A DNA stretch of 59,535 nucleotides. Origin: Candidatus Bacteroides merdavium. Lineage in GTDB: Bacteria; Bacteroidota; Bacteroidia; Bacteroidales; Bacteroidaceae. The stretch covers positions 1-59,535 of the forward strand of contig DXAV01000069.1 of assembly GCA_019116805.1 (NCBI GenBank). Direction: 5' to 3'. Shown here piece by piece: positions 13,326-22,200 of this stretch (position 1 is the first letter of the stretch; every line of letters starts with the position of its first letter). Position numbers and translations under genes: made by a program. The notes beneath the pieces are model-generated. The model was not told where the DNA came from. It saw only the letters and a program-made list of their open reading frames with translations, and made no database searches.

Positions 13326-14840
13326 TCAACGTACAGCCTCCAAGTAAGCCTTCAGTTCCTTTATCTTATCAGGATTTTGCTCGGCCCTGTTGATCTTTTC
13401 ACCCTTATCTTTCTTCAGATGATACAGCTGTTCGGCAGGTGCATTACCCAACTCCGTATTCGTCAGTTTATTGTAAGCGCTCTTACTATTGGGATAGATG
13501 TATTTCCATTCACCGTCAGACACCGACAAGGCTCCGGCATATTCAATCACATAGTCACGCCCCTTGCGGTCCTTGCCATACCAGGCATCCAGTTGGCCGT
13601 TACTATCTTTCATTTGTTCCTTCGTCAGACTGGTCTGCAGGAATTCGGCCATCGTTCCCAGAAAATCAATTTGAGAAACCAAAGCCTTGGACACCCCCTT
13701 CTTCACCTTGCCCGGATAGTTCACAATGAAAGGTACACGGGTACCAGCCTCAAAGTTGCTGTACTTTCCACCTCTGAAAGGTCCCCAAGGACGATGTTCA
13801 CCCAGCAACTCCACCGCACGATCCTGATAACCATCGTCCACCACCGGGCCGTTATCACTTGTCAGGATAATCAAGGTATTTTCGCGTATGCCCAAACGTT
13901 CCAGTGTCGCCACCACCTGGCCTACGGTCCAGTCGAACTCGATCAAAGCGTCGCCGCGCGGCCCCATGCCGCTCTTGCCTGCAAAACGCGGATGAGGCAC
14001 ACGGGGCACATGGGCGTCGTTAGTAGCCAAGTACAGGAAGAAAGGCTCATCCTTGTGCTGCTCCATGAAAGCAATACCATGAGCCACGATGCTGTCGTTG
14101 ATGTCCTGGTCCTTCCACAAAGCCTTCTTGCCTCCCTTCATGTAACCGATACGAGAGATTCCGTTGACAATGGCCTGGTCGTGCCCATGATTGGGGCTCG
14201 GCTTCATCACCGTCAGTAGTTCCGGGTGAGTCTTGCCCAAAGGTTCGCCAGGAAAAGGCTTCTTGTAGCTGACATAGATCGGATCATTGGGGTCGGCATT
14301 GACCACCCTGCCATTCTCCACCCATACGCAGGGAACACGGTCGCCCGTAGCGGCCATAATATACGAATAGTCGAAACCGATATCCTTCAAGCCCGGTTCT
14401 ATCGGCCGGTTCCAGTTCTGCTCTCCGGTCTTGTCACCCATACCTAAGTGCCACTTGCCGACGGCTGCCGTCGCATAGCCAGCCTCTTTAAACAGGTCGG
14501 CCACCGTATATTGTTCCGGACGGATGATCATACCTGCATCACCCGGAGCTATCCCTGTATCCGAACGCCGCCAGGCATAATGCCCGGTCAGAAAAGAGTA
14601 ACGTGAAGGCGTACTGGTGGCAGCTACTGAATGGGCATCCGTAAACATCACACCTCCGTTGGCCAGATTCTCCACATTGGGAGTATGGATGGTCTTTTCT
14701 CCGTAACAACTCAAGTCGCCGTAACCGATGTCATCGGCCATAATAACTACCACATTCGGCTTGGCCGCCTGCTGGGCAGTTGCAAAGAAGGGCCCGAATA
14801 AACAAGCCATTCCTGAAAGACTAATAGTATTGTACTTCAT
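13326..14840 (-). CDS. Secreted serine-type sulfatase, S1 family
   Basis: 504 residues with a signal peptide ending about residue 22 (FFATAQQA). Asp36 and Asp37 in IMADDIG bind calcium. The modification signature is S-T-P-S-R (residues 76-80) followed by LTG, so Ser76, not a Cys, should become formylglycine; this needs an anaerobic sulfatase maturase, which is not encoded in the window. C-terminal metal ligands lie in LTSDNGP. S1 sulfatases remove sulfate esters from glycans. First gene of an operon with two GH2 enzymes, which suggests a sulfated beta-galactoside substrate; the subfamily cannot be settled by eye. Confidence 0.92.
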   Translation of the reverse strand: MKYNTISLSGMACLFGPFFATAQQAAKPNVVVIMADDIGYGDLSCYGEKTIHTPNVENLANGGVMFTDAHSVAATSTPSRYSFLTGHYAWRRSDTGIAPGDAGMIIRPEQYTVADLFKEAGYATAAVGKWHLGMGDKTGEQNWNRPIEPGLKDIGFDYSYIMAATGDRVPCVWVENGRVVNADPNDPIYVSYKKPFPGEPLGKTHPELLTVMKPSPNHGHDQAIVNGISRIGYMKGGKKALWKDQDINDSIVAHGIAFMEQHKDEPFFLYLATNDAHVPRVPHPRFAGKSGMGPRGDALIEFDWTVGQVVATLERLGIRENTLIILTSDNGPVVDDGYQDRAVELLGEHRPWGPFRGGKYSNFEAGTRVPFIVNYPGKVKKGVSKALVSQIDFLGTMAEFLQTSLTKEQMKDSNGQLDAWYGKDRKGRDYVIEYAGALSVSDGEWKYIYPNSKSAYNKLTNTELGNAPAEQLYHLKKDKGEKINRAEQNPDKIKELKAYLEAVR

Positions 14841-14869
14841 GGTATTAAATAATGCTTTATAAGGATGTG

Positions 14870-14877
14870 CAAATATA
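14870..14877 (-). promoter_or_regulatory. -7 element of the sulfatase-GH2-GH2 operon
   Basis: TATATTTG on the minus strand, 29 bases before the sulfatase ATG. No TTG is found at the right distance, so the -33 part is weak or the operon needs an activator. Confidence 0.4.
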
Positions 14878-14973
14878 ATCTTTATTCTTTAATTAAGAAA
14901 GAGGAAGTACAAACAAGAAAAGAAAAAGCCGTACACAATGACATTTAAATAGAACTTTCTAAAAGCCACAAAC

Positions 14974-15001
14974 AAAAAATCCGCTGATGATCAGCGGATT
15001 T
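14974..15001 (-). terminator. Terminator of tRNA-Arg
   Basis: Perfect 11-bp stem AAATCCGCTGA (14977-14987) and TCAGCGGATTT (14991-15001), 3-base loop, and a run of T on the minus strand. Confidence 0.88.
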
Positions 15002-15010
15002 CTATATTAG

Positions 15011-15083
15011 TGACCCGGGTGGGACTCAAACCCACGACCTTCAGAACCGGAATCTGACGCTCTATTCACTAAGCTACCAGGCC
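15011..15083 (-). tRNA. tRNA-Arg (CCG)
   Basis: Read on the minus strand, the acceptor GGCCTGG pairs with CCGGGTC (two G-U pairs). The anticodon stem TCAGA/TCTGA encloses TTCCGGT, anticodon CCG. The T-arm GTGGG/CCCAC has loop TTTGAGT. CCA is not encoded. A TACTTTTG -7 element lies at 15096-15103. Confidence 0.95.
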
Positions 15084-15095
15084 TTAAACGTGTGG

Positions 15096-15103
15096 CAAAA
15101 GTA
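15096..15103 (-). promoter_or_regulatory. -7 element of tRNA-Arg
   Basis: TACTTTTG on the minus strand, 12 bases before the mature 5' end. No clear -33 TTG is seen. Confidence 0.45.
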
Positions 15104-15265
15104 TAAAAAATATCTGCACTATCCTAATATATAAGTTCTTTTTTCTGCTATTTTTCCATTGGAGAACTCACATACACTACTATTAAAATGAATAGAGAAA
15201 ATAAAAAAATAAAATCATAATGATATTTTTATAAGCAGAATAGATACATTTATTATTATTTTATC

Positions 15266-15273
15266 TATATTTG
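15266..15273 (+). promoter_or_regulatory. -7 element of asnA
   Basis: TATATTTG ends 39 bases before the asnA ATG at 15313. The upstream stretch is AT-rich but has no TTG at 19-21 bases. It shows that the earlier in-frame start at 15271 cannot be used from this promoter. Confidence 0.5.
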
Positions 15274-15312
15274 CCGAACACATTAACAGCAACATTTAAC
15301 AACAAGCAACGT

Positions 15313-16350
15313 ATGAGTTACCTGATAACACCTAAAGACTATACCCCACTGCTGGACTTGAAACAGACAGAGCTGGGTATCAAGCAAATCAAAGATTTTT
15401 TCCAAATGAACCTATCGTCGGAACTGCGCCTGCGACGCGTGACCGCTCCCTTGTTCGTCCTCAAAGGCATGGGTATCAATGACGACCTGAATGGTGTGGA
15501 ACGTCCTGTGTCGTTCCCCATCAAAGATTTGGGAGAAGCACAGGCGGAGGTGGTGCACTCACTGGCCAAATGGAAGCGACTGACGCTGGCCGAATACAAT
15601 ATCGAACCCGGCTACGGCATCTATACCGACATGAACGCTATTCGCGCCGATGAAGAACTGGGTAACCTCCACTCCCTCTACGTGGACCAGTGGGACTGGG
15701 AGCGAGTTATCACTGCTGAAAACCGTAATGTGGAATTCCTCAAAGAAATCGTAACCCGCATTTATGCCGCCATGGTACGCACCGAGTACATGGTCTATGA
15801 GATGTATCCGCAAATCAAGCCCTGCCTGCCGGAAAAGTTGCATTTCATTCATGCCGAGGAGCTTCGTCAGCTTTATCCGAACATGTCGCCCAAAGAACGT
15901 GAACATGCCATTACAAAAAAATACGGAGCCGTATTCATCGTTGGTATCGGATGCGAACTGGGCGACGGAAAGAAACACGACGGTCGCGCCCCGGACTATG
16001 ACGACTTCACGACTCCCGGCTTGAACGGTCTGCCCGGCCTGAACGGCGACCTGCTGTTATGGGACGAGCCTCTGCAACGAAGCATTGAGTTGTCCTCCAT
16101 GGGTATCCGTGTAGATAAGACGGCATTGCTGAAACAACTGAAGCTGGCCGGAGAAGAGAAACGATTGGAGCTCTACTTCCATAAGCGCCTGATGGACGAT
16201 ACTCTGCCATTGTCCATCGGAGGCGGTATCGGCCAGTCACGCCTATGTATGTACTACTTGCGCAAAGCGCACATCGGCGAAATACAGGCCAGCATCTGGC
16301 CCGAGCAGATGCGCCAGGAATGCCGCGAGCACAACATTCACCTGATTTAA
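15313..16350 (+). CDS. asnA: Aspartate-ammonia ligase (asparagine synthetase A)
   Basis: 345 residues from MSYLITPKDY; a start at 15271 would add 14 unrelated residues. It has the AsnA pattern throughout: LRLRRVTAPLFV near residue 40, HSLYVDQWDWE near 122, and a class II aminoacyl-tRNA-synthetase-like active site ending in SIGGGIGQSRLCMYYL near 305. The enzyme makes asparagine from aspartate, ammonia and ATP in the cytoplasm. A long hairpin follows its stop, and ung begins about 100 bases later. Confidence 0.96.
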   Translation: MSYLITPKDYTPLLDLKQTELGIKQIKDFFQMNLSSELRLRRVTAPLFVLKGMGINDDLNGVERPVSFPIKDLGEAQAEVVHSLAKWKRLTLAEYNIEPGYGIYTDMNAIRADEELGNLHSLYVDQWDWERVITAENRNVEFLKEIVTRIYAAMVRTEYMVYEMYPQIKPCLPEKLHFIHAEELRQLYPNMSPKEREHAITKKYGAVFIVGIGCELGDGKKHDGRAPDYDDFTTPGLNGLPGLNGDLLLWDEPLQRSIELSSMGIRVDKTALLKQLKLAGEEKRLELYFHKRLMDDTLPLSIGGGIGQSRLCMYYLRKAHIGEIQASIWPEQMRQECREHNIHLI

Positions 16351-16358
16351 GGATATTG

Positions 16359-16418
16359 AACGCAGATTTCTGCAAACAAAGAGAACAATATGTTTCTCCA
16401 TTTGCGGAAATCTGCGTT
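16359..16418 (+). terminator. Long hairpin between asnA and ung
   Basis: An 18-base arm at 16359-16376 is complementary to 16401-16418 with one mismatch, with a smaller GAGAA/TTCTC stem inside the loop. The arms begin AACGCAGATTTC and end in its complement. A loose T-rich tail follows. It is probably a terminator of asnA, although its size is also that of a mobile palindromic element. Confidence 0.6.
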
Positions 16419-16458
16419 TCTTTGTATCCAAAAAATCAACCTCCAATCTTTAACGCCC

Positions 16459-17121
16459 ATGAATGTTCAGATAGAAGAAAGCTGGAAAAAACGCCTGCAA
16501 CCCGAATTCGACAAAGAATACTTCAAGACTCTGACTGATTTCGTACGAACCGAGTATCAAAACGGCACCGTATATCCACCGGGCAAACTCATATTCAACG
16601 CCTTCAACCTCTGCCCTTTCGATAAAGTGAAAGTCGTTATTATCGGGCAGGACCCCTACCACGGACCGGGACAGGCACACGGCCTCTGCTTCTCGGTAAA
16701 CGACGGGGTGGCTTTCCCGCCTTCCTTAGTCAACATCTTCAAAGAAATTAAAAGCGACATTGGAACCGACACGCCATCCACCGGCAACCTGACACGCTGG
16801 GCAGAACAAGGTGTGCTACTGCTGAATGCCACCCTAACGGTACGTGCCCACCAAGCCGGCTCACACCAGAACCGAGGATGGGAAACCTTTACGGACGCCG
16901 CTATCCGCCTGCTGGCCGAAGAAAAAGAACATTTGGTTTTTATCCTGTGGGGGGCATACGCCCAGCGCAAAGGAGCCTTCATTGACCGCAACCGCCATCT
17001 GGTGTTGACATCAGCCCATCCGTCTCCACTCTCAGCCTACAACGGTTTCTTCGGGAACAAGCATTTCAGCCGTACGAACGAATACCTGAAAGCACACGAC
17101 GAAACGCCTATCCAGTGGTAA
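16459..17121 (+). CDS. ung: Uracil-DNA glycosylase
   Basis: 220 residues from [11 protein letters not shown]; the frame opens at 16390 but those codons lie in the preceding hairpin. Family-1 UDG motifs are complete: [13 protein letters not shown] with catalytic Asp65, the uracil-binding LLLN, and [18 protein letters not shown] with the catalytic His and minor-groove loop. It removes uracil from DNA as the first step of base excision repair. It opens a plus-strand stretch with an SF1 helicase downstream; an inverted repeat at 17147-17191 separates them. Confidence 0.96.
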   Translation: MNVQIEESWKKRLQPEFDKEYFKTLTDFVRTEYQNGTVYPPGKLIFNAFNLCPFDKVKVVIIGQDPYHGPGQAHGLCFSVNDGVAFPPSLVNIFKEIKSDIGTDTPSTGNLTRWAEQGVLLLNATLTVRAHQAGSHQNRGWETFTDAAIRLLAEEKEHLVFILWGAYAQRKGAFIDRNRHLVLTSAHPSPLSAYNGFFGNKHFSRTNEYLKAHDETPIQW

Positions 17122-17146
17122 ACAACGCGAAAACGCCCTATAAGAC

Positions 17147-17191
17147 AATGCCGACAAACGGAAAGAGTTCCATCTTCCGCCTGTCGGCATT
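17147..17191 (+). terminator. Inverted repeat after ung, possible terminator
   Basis: Perfect 10-bp stem AATGCCGACA (17147-17156) and TGTCGGCATT (17182-17191) with inner pairing of GGAAG/CTTCC. No T run follows, so termination is uncertain. Confidence 0.5.
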
Positions 17192-17270
17192 ACTATAATC
17201 GGACACAGAATTTGCAATCTCACTCAACCGTCACGAAGTTTTTTCGGCAGGAATGCCTACCTTTGCTCCC

Positions 17271-19175
17271 ATGAAACAGGAAAAAGAGACAAACAGCCCC
17301 AGCCTGCACCTCCAGCAACAACAGTTGCTGCTGCGCATGGAGTACGAATACGAGAAGGAAGAGTTCCGCCGGCAAACGGAAACCATGGGCGTGGCACGCA
17401 AGGTGAAGCGCGGCATGTGCTGGTTCCCCGTCACCACCGGACGCAGTTACTACAACTCGCTGAACCAGCTGGTGCTGGAGGTGACCCGCACCGAAGATAC
17501 CGACATCGAACACAACTTCGAGTATGGACGCCCCGTCTGCTTCTTCCGACAAACAGCAGACGGAAGCCTCAACTACTACAACTTCCAGGGAAGCGTCAGT
17601 TATGCCGACGAGACCCGCATGGTGGTAGTAATGCCTGGCACTGGGGCTATTGTAGATGTTCAGGCGGCCGACCGGCTGGGTGTGCAGCTCTACTTCGACG
17701 AGACCAGCTACCGCACGATGTTCGAAGCACTGGCCGACGTGCTCCGCGCCAAAGGCAATCGCCTGGCCGAACTGCGCGATACATTGCTGGGCACCTTGAA
17801 ACCCGGCTTCCGAGAACTCTATCCCGTCCGCTTCCCCTGGCTGAACTCCACGCAGGAGTCGGCCGTCAACAAGGTGCTGTGTACACGCGACGTGGCCATC
17901 GTCCACGGCCCTCCCGGCACAGGCAAGACCACCACACTGGTCGAAGCCATCTACGAAACGCTGCATCGCGAGCCGCAGGTGCTGGTGTGCGCGCAGAGTA
18001 ACACGGCGGTGGATTGGATTTCGGAGAAACTTGTGGATCGCGGCGTCAGCGTGCTGCGCATCGGCAACCCAACGCGTGTCAACGACAAGATGCTGTCCTT
18101 CACCTACGAACACCGCTTCGAGTCACATCCCGCCTACACCGAACTGTGGAGCATCCGCAAGGAACTGCGCCAACTGCACGGCAAGGCCCGCCGCGGCACC
18201 TACGAGGAACGCGAAGGCGTGCGCAGCCGTATGTCCCGCCTGCGCGACCGTGCCACGGCCCTGGAAGTACAGATCAACGCCGACCTCTTCGACTCGGCCC
18301 ACGTCATTGCCTCCACCCTTGTCAGCAGCAACCACCGTGTATTGGCAGGCCGACGCTTCGACACCCTCTTCATCGACGAGGCGGCACAGGCCCTCGAAGC
18401 CGCCTGCTGGATAGCTATCCGCAAGGCCGACCGCGTAGTGCTGGCTGGCGACCACCAGCAACTGCCACCCACCATCAAGTGCTACGATGCGGCACGCGGC
18501 GGATTGGAGCGCACGCTAATGGAAACCGTCGTGGCACGTAAGCCCGAAACTGTCTCCCTGCTCACTACCCAGTACCGCATGAACGAGGCCATCATGCGCT
18601 TCTCGTCCGACTGGTTCTACGGCGGGCAGCTGCAGGCCGCTCCCGAGGTGCGCCATCGCGGCATCCTCGACTGGGACACGCCCATCTCGTGGATTGATAC
18701 ATCAGAAATGGATTTCAAGGAAGAGTTCGTGGGCGAAAGCTTCGGCCGCATCAACCGCCAGGAGGCCGACCTGCTGCTCTGCGAGCTGGAAAGATACATC
18801 GCCCGCATCGGCGGGCAGCGCATTCTGGACGAACGCATCGACTTCGGCCTCATCTCGCCCTACAAGGCACAGGTGCAATACCTGCGCGGCAAGCTCCGCG
18901 GCAGTGCCGCCCTGCGTCCCTACCGCCACCTGATGACGGTCAATACCGTTGATGGCTTCCAGGGTCAGGAGCGCGACGTCATCTTCATCAGCCTCGTCCG
19001 CGCCAACGACGAAGGCCAGATAGGCTTCCTCGGCGACCTGCGCCGCATGAACGTAGCCATGACCCGTGCCCGCATGAAGCTCGTCATCCTGGGCGACGCC
19101 GCCACGCTGGGACGACATGCCTTCTATCGGAAGCTGCTGGAGCACATCCGCGAACTGGCCTCCCCCTCTGCATGA
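17271..19175 (+). CDS. SF1B DNA/RNA helicase, IGHMBP2/DNA2-like
   Basis: 634 residues from MKQEKETN; starts at 17253 and 17337 are also possible, and a TACCTTTG at 17258-17265 favours one of the later ones. An N-terminal beta-barrel-like region (about 50-170) precedes the helicase core: Walker A GPPGTGKTTT, motif II FIDEAAQA, motif III GDHQQLPPT, motif V TVDGFQGQERD and motif VI MNVAMTRARMKL. This is the UPF1/SMUBP-2 group of 5'-to-3' helicases. Its cellular role in bacteria is not settled. Its 3' end faces the giant helicase gene, 35 bases apart. The gene is visibly richer in G+C than its neighbours. Confidence 0.88.
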   Translation: MKQEKETNSPSLHLQQQQLLLRMEYEYEKEEFRRQTETMGVARKVKRGMCWFPVTTGRSYYNSLNQLVLEVTRTEDTDIEHNFEYGRPVCFFRQTADGSLNYYNFQGSVSYADETRMVVVMPGTGAIVDVQAADRLGVQLYFDETSYRTMFEALADVLRAKGNRLAELRDTLLGTLKPGFRELYPVRFPWLNSTQESAVNKVLCTRDVAIVHGPPGTGKTTTLVEAIYETLHREPQVLVCAQSNTAVDWISEKLVDRGVSVLRIGNPTRVNDKMLSFTYEHRFESHPAYTELWSIRKELRQLHGKARRGTYEEREGVRSRMSRLRDRATALEVQINADLFDSAHVIASTLVSSNHRVLAGRRFDTLFIDEAAQALEAACWIAIRKADRVVLAGDHQQLPPTIKCYDAARGGLERTLMETVVARKPETVSLLTTQYRMNEAIMRFSSDWFYGGQLQAAPEVRHRGILDWDTPISWIDTSEMDFKEEFVGESFGRINRQEADLLLCELERYIARIGGQRILDERIDFGLISPYKAQVQYLRGKLRGSAALRPYRHLMTVNTVDGFQGQERDVIFISLVRANDEGQIGFLGDLRRMNVAMTRARMKLVILGDAATLGRHAFYRKLLEHIRELASPSA

Positions 19176-19210
19176 TGTTCCCTGTTCAAGCTGGGGAAAC
19201 AAGGCATAGT

Positions 19211-22200
19211 TCAGAGAGAAAGAACCAAGTCTACCAACAAGACGGCCGTTTCCGACTCTGTCTTCGGTGCATCTTTAGGCTTCCAAGCCACCACAAACCG
19301 TACGGAAGCAGCAGTCACAGTATATCCTTTTGCCTCCCACTGCTTCATCCTCTGCCTCATGTCAGACGACAACTTGGCTACAGCCTTATGGGTAGAAGTC
19401 TCATACAAAACTGCGTCACGGTATTCCAAAACATCACCACTCCTCAATGCCAGAATATCCCTTTTACGCTCCTTGAAAAAGTCAAGATACACATCCCGGT
19501 GAGAAAGTTGCAACACCACTTCTTCGGGCATAGAATATTCCCGCTCATCGATTACATAACGGTCTGCAAACTTATTCTGAAAGCAATGGAGATTGGTATG
19601 CACAAACAAGCGATTTCTCGCTCGGGTTATACCCACATAATGACGACGGGTAGGCCGGGCTATTTCAGGTTCTTTATCGGCTATCAGCAGATACACGTCA
19701 TCGAATTCCCGGCCTTTGGCCTTGTGGATAGTCGACACGACCACTTCTGCCCCTGACACGTCACAAAAATCTTCCACTGACGATTCAAAAACAAATTCCT
19801 TAAAGTCGCTGAAATACTTTACTTTGTTGGTTTGTTCGAACAGCTCCATACAACGTTTCACATACGGCAGACTCAGACTACCGCTGTATGTGCCAAAGGT
19901 GGCTTGCCGGGCTTCCTCCCACAAAGCATCAGAAATCAAAGGTATCCCTACATGGTTGTCCATATACTTCAGAAGGAACCTCACCTCAGCCATATTCCAA
20001 AAACGGATTTTCCCCATAGATTGCACCAATTTGGCATTAATGCCACGCCTCCGCAAAAGTGCCACCACAATGCCGGCTTCTTCGTTCGTTTGGGTGAGTA
20101 CGCACGTACTTCCCCCTCTTCTGTTACCTTCCAATTCTTCAACAAGTGGCAGATACATATCTTTCGACCGATGACAGGTTACACCAACCCACCCTTCTTC
20201 GTCCCTCATGGAAACAATCGGTGTCTTCTTCAGTCTGTTGCCGAACCCCTTCAAAAACTCATTGGCAAAACCTACCAGATGCCGCGAACTACGATAGTTC
20301 TCAGTCATCTCAATGAACCGGCTGCCTGATTCCTGCTTCAACCGGTACATATTCGAAGAATCGGCCCCACGGAACTGGTAAATGTTCTGATCATCATCGC
20401 CTACAACTATCACGCGCATTTCCTCGTTACGAGTCATCAGTGCCTTCACGAGTGCATACTCTTCATCCCCCATATCCTGCGCTTCGTCTATGACCAACAC
20501 CGTCTTACCCAATTTGTTCGGTTCTACCTCGCCTCGTTCAATCATTGCAGCAGCTTCTCCCACAACGTGATCCGCTCCTTCAAGGTTTCCGATACGTCCC
20601 AACAGATCGAAACTATAGGAATGAAAGGTTTTGATTGTAACGAAATGAGCCGCATTGCCAATCAGCCCCATCAGCCGCTGCTTGAACTCCGTAGCAGCCG
20701 CCCTCGAAAAAGTAAGCATCAGCAGCTGTTCGTGTTTCACGTCCTCGAGCAACAGAAGTGACGCAAGCTTATGAACCAGCACACGTGTCTTTCCACTGCC
20801 TGGGCCTGCTGCCACAACGATGCAGCGAGCCTCCTTGTCGGAAATAATCTCCATCTGGCGTGGCGACAACTGACCAAACAGCTGCCTGTACTTTTCAGGC
20901 GTCAGGTTACGTTGTATCTCTACCAGTCGCTCACCTTTGAAATACTTTGTCACAAACTTCCTGTAGTCCATCTGAAAATAATCCTGAACATATTGCAACG
21001 CCGCCTGATAATTTTTTACCATCAAGTTGGCATACTCACCTACAATATGTACCTGTTGTATCTTCTGCTTGTAGAACTCATTGAGCATCCGGTAGTCATC
21101 CTGCCTATACCTCGACTTATTATCCTTTATCCTACGGATATCCATCGCATTATAAAGTACTAGGAAACCACCTTCGAGCTTCAATGCACCGATTTTCGAC
21201 AAATAAAGCAATGCTTCTTCCACATCTTCCAGTTGCAAATTGTCAAGCCCGCCAAAAAGTGACTGAGGACTCGACTTGATACGGTTCAAAAGTTCGACTA
21301 CGGAGAAGCAGATGGCCTTGTCCTGCGAATCTTCTTTATCAGCCTCTGCAGCCTGTTTGTATAACCATTCCACCGTAAAGCGGCTGACCTCCAATCGTTT
21401 CTCAAAACGGCTGAAAGTAGTATTTTTGTCAGCCAGCCGGCATATTTCCATATTATGGGCGGCATCTTCCTTTTTACGGGTGTATCCTTTTACTGTAAGG
21501 AAATAGAGCAACGTCCGTATATCCTTTTCTCCCGATGCCGTAATACCCGCATTCTGAGCATTGTCATTTAACTGCTTACACGAAATGCGCAACGTTCCAT
21601 CGGGAATTTGCCCTAGAATGTATTGTTCAAGTTTCGCGAAACGTTCAAGAATATTTCGCGACTTCCTTTCCGAATCGCCCGCATCCTGCAAATAGGCTGA
21701 TATATCCTTACTATCCGCCAATATGCCTTCCTGTCGCATCCGTTCCACAGCCGACACAACCTCGGCTTTGCTCAATCCCAGAATATCTGCCAGATAATCT
21801 ATTCTGGATTCTGCTTCCGCATCCTGAGCTTTGGAAATATGTTTTTGAGAAATCAGTGACTTGATAATCCGCACGGCCTTCTCTATCTCGTCATTGCTAA
21901 AAAGTACCGATTCCGAGATGCGTTTCCTCGCTTCATCCATATTTTTCACTGTAATACCAGTGGCATACACGTGGGGAACGTTATTCCCCCGCTCCAGATA
22001 ACCACCCTGCTCCAAAGCAGCCAAGGCTGTCCGTACACGAGTTTCTATATCTGACACAGAATCGTCCCAACCTGCCTGTCTTGCAATTTCCAAGGCAGAA
22101 CAACAAACTCTGTTCCGCTGTCTTGTAAAATCTTTCACTGCCTTCCAGACCTGTTGTATTTCACTGATGCTCAATTTTGTCTGGTTCAACAGAATGAAAT